Source: RYN-230 sp963844695
GTDB taxonomy: Bacteria > Actinomycetota > Actinomycetes > Streptosporangiales > Streptosporangiaceae
DNA length: 64,000 bases
NCBI GenBank assembly: GCA_963844695.1
Contig: CAWJPL010000002.1
Location: forward strand, 62,001-126,000
Direction of reading: 5' to 3'
Shown: positions 60,761 to 64,000 of the stretch, piece after piece
How the letters are laid out: each line of letters starts with the position of its first letter
Numbering within the stretch: position 1 is the stretch's first letter
Made by a program: the position numbers and the translations under genes
The notes under the pieces: model-generated
What the model saw: only the letters and a program-made list of their open reading frames with translations
Told to the model about the DNA's origin: nothing
Database searches by the model: none

Positions 60761-62143
60761 CCCCGCCGCGGCTGACCCCGCCGTGACCGACCTCGCCGCT
60801 GACCGAGACCGCTCGCGAGCCGCTGCCCGCGAGACCGCTGCCCGCGAGACCGCCGCGACCGACCACCACGCCGTCAACCTGATCCGGGCCAAGCGGGACG
60901 GGCAGCGCCTGACCGACGCCCAGATCCGCTGGCTCTTCGACCGCTACCTGGCCACCGACTCCGGCGCCGTCCCCGACGAGCAGATGTCCGCCCTGCTGAT
61001 GGCGATCTACTTCCAGGGCCTGGACCCCGCCGAGCTGCGCACCTGGACCGCGGCCATGATCGATTCGGGGGAGCGGCTGGACCTGTCCGGGCTGGGCCGC
61101 CCCACCGTGGACAAGCACTCCACCGGCGGGGTCGGCGACAAGGTGTCGCTGGTCCTCGCGCCCGCTGGTGGCCAGCTGCGGAGCCGCGGTCCCGCAACTG
61201 TCCGGGCGCGGTCTCGGCCACACCGGGGGCACCCTCGACAAGCTGGAGGCCATTCGCGGGTGGCGGTCCTCGTTGCGGAACGACGAGATGCGCGCGGTGC
61301 TGCAGACGGCCGGCTGCGTGATCTGCGCGGCCGGGCCCGGGCTGGCCCCGGCCGACCGCCGCCTCTACGCGCTGCGCGACGTGACCGGGACCGTGGAGTC
61401 GATCCCGCTGATCGCCAGCTCGATCATGTCCAAGAAGATCGCCGAGGGCACCGGGGCGCTGGTGCTCGACGTGAAGGTGGGCAGCGGCGCGTTCATGGCC
61501 GAGGAGGCCCAGGCCCGGCAGCTGGCCCAGACCATGGTCACCCTGGGCGAGGAGAACGGGGTGGCCACCTCGGCGCTGCTGACCCGGATGGACACGCCGC
61601 TGGGGCGGGCCGTGGGTAACGCCGTGGAGGTCGAGGAGGCGGTGGCCACGCTGCGCGGCGAGGGGCCCCCGGACCTGGTCGAGGTGACCCTGGCGCTGGC
61701 CCGGGAGATGCTCCGGCTGGCCGGGATCGACGCGGACCCGGCGGCGGCGCTGGCCGACGGCCGCGCGCTGGCGTCCTGGCGGGAGATGGTCCGCGCCCAG
61801 GGCGGCGACCCGGACGCGCCGCTGCCCGCGGCCCGGCACACCCGGGCGGTGCTGCCCGCGCCCCGCGACGGCTGGCTGCAGCGGCTCGACGCCCGGGCGG
61901 TCGGGGTGGCCGCCTGGCGGCTCGGCGCCGGGCGTGCGGTCAAGGAGGATCCGGTCAGCCCGGCGGCCGGCGTGCGCTGCCTGGCCAAGCCGGGCGAGCG
62001 GGTCGAGCGGGGCCAGCCGCTGCTGGAACTGCTGACCGACGAGGAGTCCCGGTTCGGCGCCGGCGGCCGCCGGGCTGGCCGGTGCGGTCACGGTCGGCGA
62101 ACGGCCACCGGACGTCGTGCCGCTGATCATCGATCATCTGTGA
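60753..62143 (+). CDS. deoA: Thymidine/pyrimidine-nucleoside phosphorylase, two frameshifts
   Basis: Phosphorolysis of thymidine or uridine to base and (deoxy)ribose-1-P. Motifs: MSALLMAIYFQGL, VDKHSTGGVGDKVSLVLAP, SGRGLGHTGGTLDKLEAI (family signature), SIMSKKIAEGTGALVLDVKVG (split here) and LVEVTLALAREML. Extra bases near 61,164 and 62,064 break the frame; the repaired C-terminus ends LIIDHL at 62143. The GTG at 60753 overlaps cdd. The first 35 residues are an Ala/Asp/Arg-rich repeat not typical of the family, so a later start is possible. Confidence 0.88.
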
Positions 62144-62153
62144 GAATGGGGAG

Positions 62154-63257
62154 ATGGCTCCCACATTCGAGGAGATCAGGGCTGTTCCCAAGGTGCTGCT
62201 GCACGACCACCTGGATGGCGGTCTGCGCGCATCCACGGTGGTGGACCTGGCCCGTGAGATCGGTTATGACCGGCTGCCGTCGCAGGACGTGGACGAGGTC
62301 GAGCAGTGGCTGCGCCGCGGCGCGCACCGTGGCCACCTGAAGTACTACCTGGATGCGTTCCAGCACACGGTCGCGGTGATGCAGACCCGCGAGGCCCTGA
62401 TCCGGGTCGCGGCCGAGTGCGCGGAGGATCTCGCCGCCGACGGGGTGGTCTACGCGGAGGTGCGGTTCGCCCCCGAGCTCCACGTGGCCGGGGGACTCAC
62501 CCTGGAGCAGGTGGTCAGCGCGGTCCTGGAAGGCTTCCGCCGCGGCAGCGCCGGGCGGGGCATCACCGTGTACGCGCTGCTCACCGCGATGCGCACCGCG
62601 GCGCGCTCGCTGGAGATCGCTGAGGTCGCGGTGCGGCACCGGGACGAGGGCGTGGTCGGCTTCGACATCGCCGGCGCCGAGGCGGGCAGCCCGCCCACCC
62701 GGCACCTGGACGCGTTCCAGTACGTGGCCCGGGAGAACTTCCACATCACGATCCACGCCGGGGAGGGCTTCGGGCTGCCGTCCATCTGGGAGGCGCTGCA
62801 GTGGTGCGGGGCCGAGCGGCTCGGCCACGGCGTGCGGATCGTGGACGACATCCGGATCGGCGCGGACGGTCACGCCACCCTGGGCCGGCTGGCCAGCTAC
62901 GTCCGGGACCGCCGGATCCCGCTGGAGATGTGCCCGTCCTCGAACGTGCAGACCGGCGCGGCCCCGTCCATCGAGGCGCACCCGATCGGGCTGCTGCGCC
63001 AGCTGTCCTTCCGGGTCACGGTGAACACCGACAACCGGCTGATGAGCGGGGTCAGCGTGTCCTCGGAGTTCGAGCGGCTGGTCGAGGCGTTCGGCTACGG
63101 CTGGTCGGACATCGAGTGGCTCACGATCAACGCCATGAAGAGCGCGTTCGGGCACTTCGACGAGCGGTTGCGGATCATCGACACGGTGATCAAGCCGGGA
63201 TTTGCCACCGCCCGCGCCGCGAGCAATGCTGTGGTCCGGATACCGGGACGTCCATGA
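62154..63257 (+). CDS. add: Adenosine deaminase
   Basis: 367 residues, TIM-barrel metal enzyme: adenosine to inosine, which PunA can then cleave. Zinc-site HDHLDG (H17, H19), substrate loop AGAEAG, catalytic HAGEG, later RLGHGVRI and CPSSNVQTG, and metal Asp in NTDNRLMS. GGGGAG precedes the ATG. It starts 10 bases after deoA and its stop overlaps the deoC start (ATGA). Confidence 0.95.
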   Translation: MAPTFEEIRAVPKVLLHDHLDGGLRASTVVDLAREIGYDRLPSQDVDEVEQWLRRGAHRGHLKYYLDAFQHTVAVMQTREALIRVAAECAEDLAADGVVYAEVRFAPELHVAGGLTLEQVVSAVLEGFRRGSAGRGITVYALLTAMRTAARSLEIAEVAVRHRDEGVVGFDIAGAEAGSPPTRHLDAFQYVARENFHITIHAGEGFGLPSIWEALQWCGAERLGHGVRIVDDIRIGADGHATLGRLASYVRDRRIPLEMCPSSNVQTGAAPSIEAHPIGLLRQLSFRVTVNTDNRLMSGVSVSSEFERLVEAFGYGWSDIEWLTINAMKSAFGHFDERLRIIDTVIKPGFATARAASNAVVRIPGRP

Positions 63258-64000
63258 GCCCGCCGACCAGCAGGAGCGTGGGGATGCAGCGGGACACGGC
63301 GGTGGCCGGCCAGTGCCGGGGTGGCGGGCCGGGCGCCGGGCGGCGCGGACCTGCTCGGCCTCAACCCGGCCGACGTGGCGACCTCGGACGCCGCGCTCCG
63401 CCAGCTGCTGCACGGGCTGCCCGGCGTGGACCAGGTGGGCGCGGCCCAGCGCGCCGCCACCCTGGCCACCCGGTCCATCAAGCGGGACGCCAAGCTGTGG
63501 GCGCTGGACACCGCGGTCGCGATGGTCAACCTGACCACGCTGGAGGGCGCGGACACCCCGGGCAAGGTCCGGGGACTGTGCGCCAAGGCCCGCCAGCCCG
63601 ACCCGGCCGACCCCGCGGTGCCGCCCGTCGCCGCCGTATGCGTGTACCCCGACCTGGTCGCCGTGGCCCGCCCGGAGCTGGCCGGCAGCGGCGTGAAGGT
63701 CGCCTCGGTGGCCACCGCGTTCCCGTCCGGCCGCGCGTCGCTGGCGGTCAAGCTGGCCGACGTGGCCGACGCGGTCGCGGCGGGCGCCGACGAGGTCAAC
63801 ATGGTCATCGACCGGGGGGCGTTCCTGGCCGGCCGGTACGGCCTGGTCGCCGAGGAGATCCGGGCGGTCCGCGAAGCCTGCGGCCCGGCCCACCTCAAGG
63901 TCATCCTGGAGACCGGGGAGCTGGCCACCCTGGACAACGTGGCCCGGGCCTCCTGGCTGGCCATGCTGTCCGGGGCGGACTTCATCAAGACCTCGACCGG
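63254..64000 (+). CDS. deoC: Deoxyribose-phosphate aldolase, 3'-truncated by the window, one frameshift
   Basis: Class I aldolase cleaving 2-deoxyribose-5-P to acetaldehyde and glyceraldehyde-3-P. The ATG overlaps the add stop by four bases. One extra base near 63,308 shifts into the main frame (ADLLGLNPADVATSDAALRQ). From there it reads without a stop to the window edge: ASVATAFPSGRASLAVKLAD, GADEVNMVIDRGAFLAGRY, LKVILETGEL and ADFIKTSTG, which contains the Schiff-base Lys. The remainder lies beyond 64,000. Confidence 0.88.
   Translation, partial: MSPPTSRSVGMQRDTAVAGQCRGGGPGAGRRGPARPQPGRRGDLGRRAPPAAARAARRGPGGRGPARRHPGHPVHQAGRQAVGAGHRGRDGQPDHAGGRGHPGQGPGTVRQGPPARPGRPRGAARRRRMRVPRPGRRGPPGAGRQRREGRLGGHRVPVRPRVAGGQAGRRGRRGRGGRRRGQHGHRPGGVPGRPVRPGRRGDPGGPRSLRPGPPQGHPGDRGAGHPGQRGPGLLAGHAVRGGLHQDLDR

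Noticed and set aside
1..64000. Programmed frameshifting as the cause of the broken genes
   Set aside because: No shared slippery heptamer or downstream pseudoknot pattern was seen, unrelated genes are affected, and a +1 bias at G/C runs is better explained by sequence error.
1..64000. tRNA, rRNA, insertion sequences or phage attachment sites
   Set aside because: No cloverleaf with a TTCGA-type loop, rRNA-like stretch, transposase or integrase frame or flanking terminal repeats were recognised by eye. tRNAscan-SE and an IS database search would be the decisive checks.

Overview
High-GC DNA with C/G-ending codons, Actinobacteria-style ribosome binding sites, many GTG/TTG starts, a GAF-ANTAR protein, a DUF3052 protein and CydDC points to an actinomycete, probably a soil or plant-litter saprotroph near the Streptosporangiales/Streptomycetales. 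The genus cannot be fixed from this window. No rRNA, tRNA, CRISPR array, insertion sequence or prophage was seen.

Layout. (1) 1-9 kb: 3' part of an FtsH protease, a secreted Pro/Ser-rich repeat protein divergent from an ECF sigma factor with a coupled putative anti-sigma protein, pirin, uracil-DNA glycosylase, a flavin oxidoreductase-fold protein, an AlkB-like dioxygenase, and a TetR/MFS drug-efflux pair. (2) 9-28 kb: a hypoxia/dormancy-like block. It holds two universal stress proteins, a GNAT-acyl-CoA synthetase fusion, phosphoketolase (Xfp) and acetate kinase in one operon, a Ser/Thr kinase, CydDC, MarR and GAF-ANTAR regulators, an Rv1733c-like membrane protein, and a DosS-like kinase facing a DosR-like response regulator. 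The kinase keeps the His and Tyr that bind and gate heme in mycobacterial DosS. (3) 28-48 kb: an L-arabinose island. A LacI gene leads a GH51 arabinofuranosidase and a complete sugar ABC importer. A second LacI leads araB-araD-araA. A GH127 beta-L-arabinofuranosidase leads a second importer that lacks an ATPase. (4) 48-51 kb: XdhC-like and Mop-like molybdenum-related genes, a hydrolase and decaying gene remnants. (5) 51-64 kb: a divergent nucleoside locus. On one side are a BMP-type binding lipoprotein, nucleoside ABC transporter, purine nucleoside phosphorylase and phosphosugar mutase. On the other are cytidine deaminase, thymidine phosphorylase, adenosine deaminase and deoxyribose-phosphate aldolase.

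How the parts work together. The arabinose island would cleave arabinan or arabinosylated glycans, import the products and convert L-arabinose to D-xylulose-5-phosphate. That is also the substrate of the phosphoketolase at 11-13 kb, which with acetate kinase yields ATP without respiration. The nucleoside locus releases pentose phosphates feeding the same pool. The DosS/DosR-like pair is the likely oxygen switch for the middle block.

A warning on the sequence: about ten genes carry one-base frameshifts, nearly all consistent with one extra base, while many long genes are intact. Sequencing or assembly error is the likeliest cause. These are annotated as single genes with the shift position given. 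Three loci (LacI fragment, squalene-cyclase-like gene, membrane-protein tail) look truly decayed.
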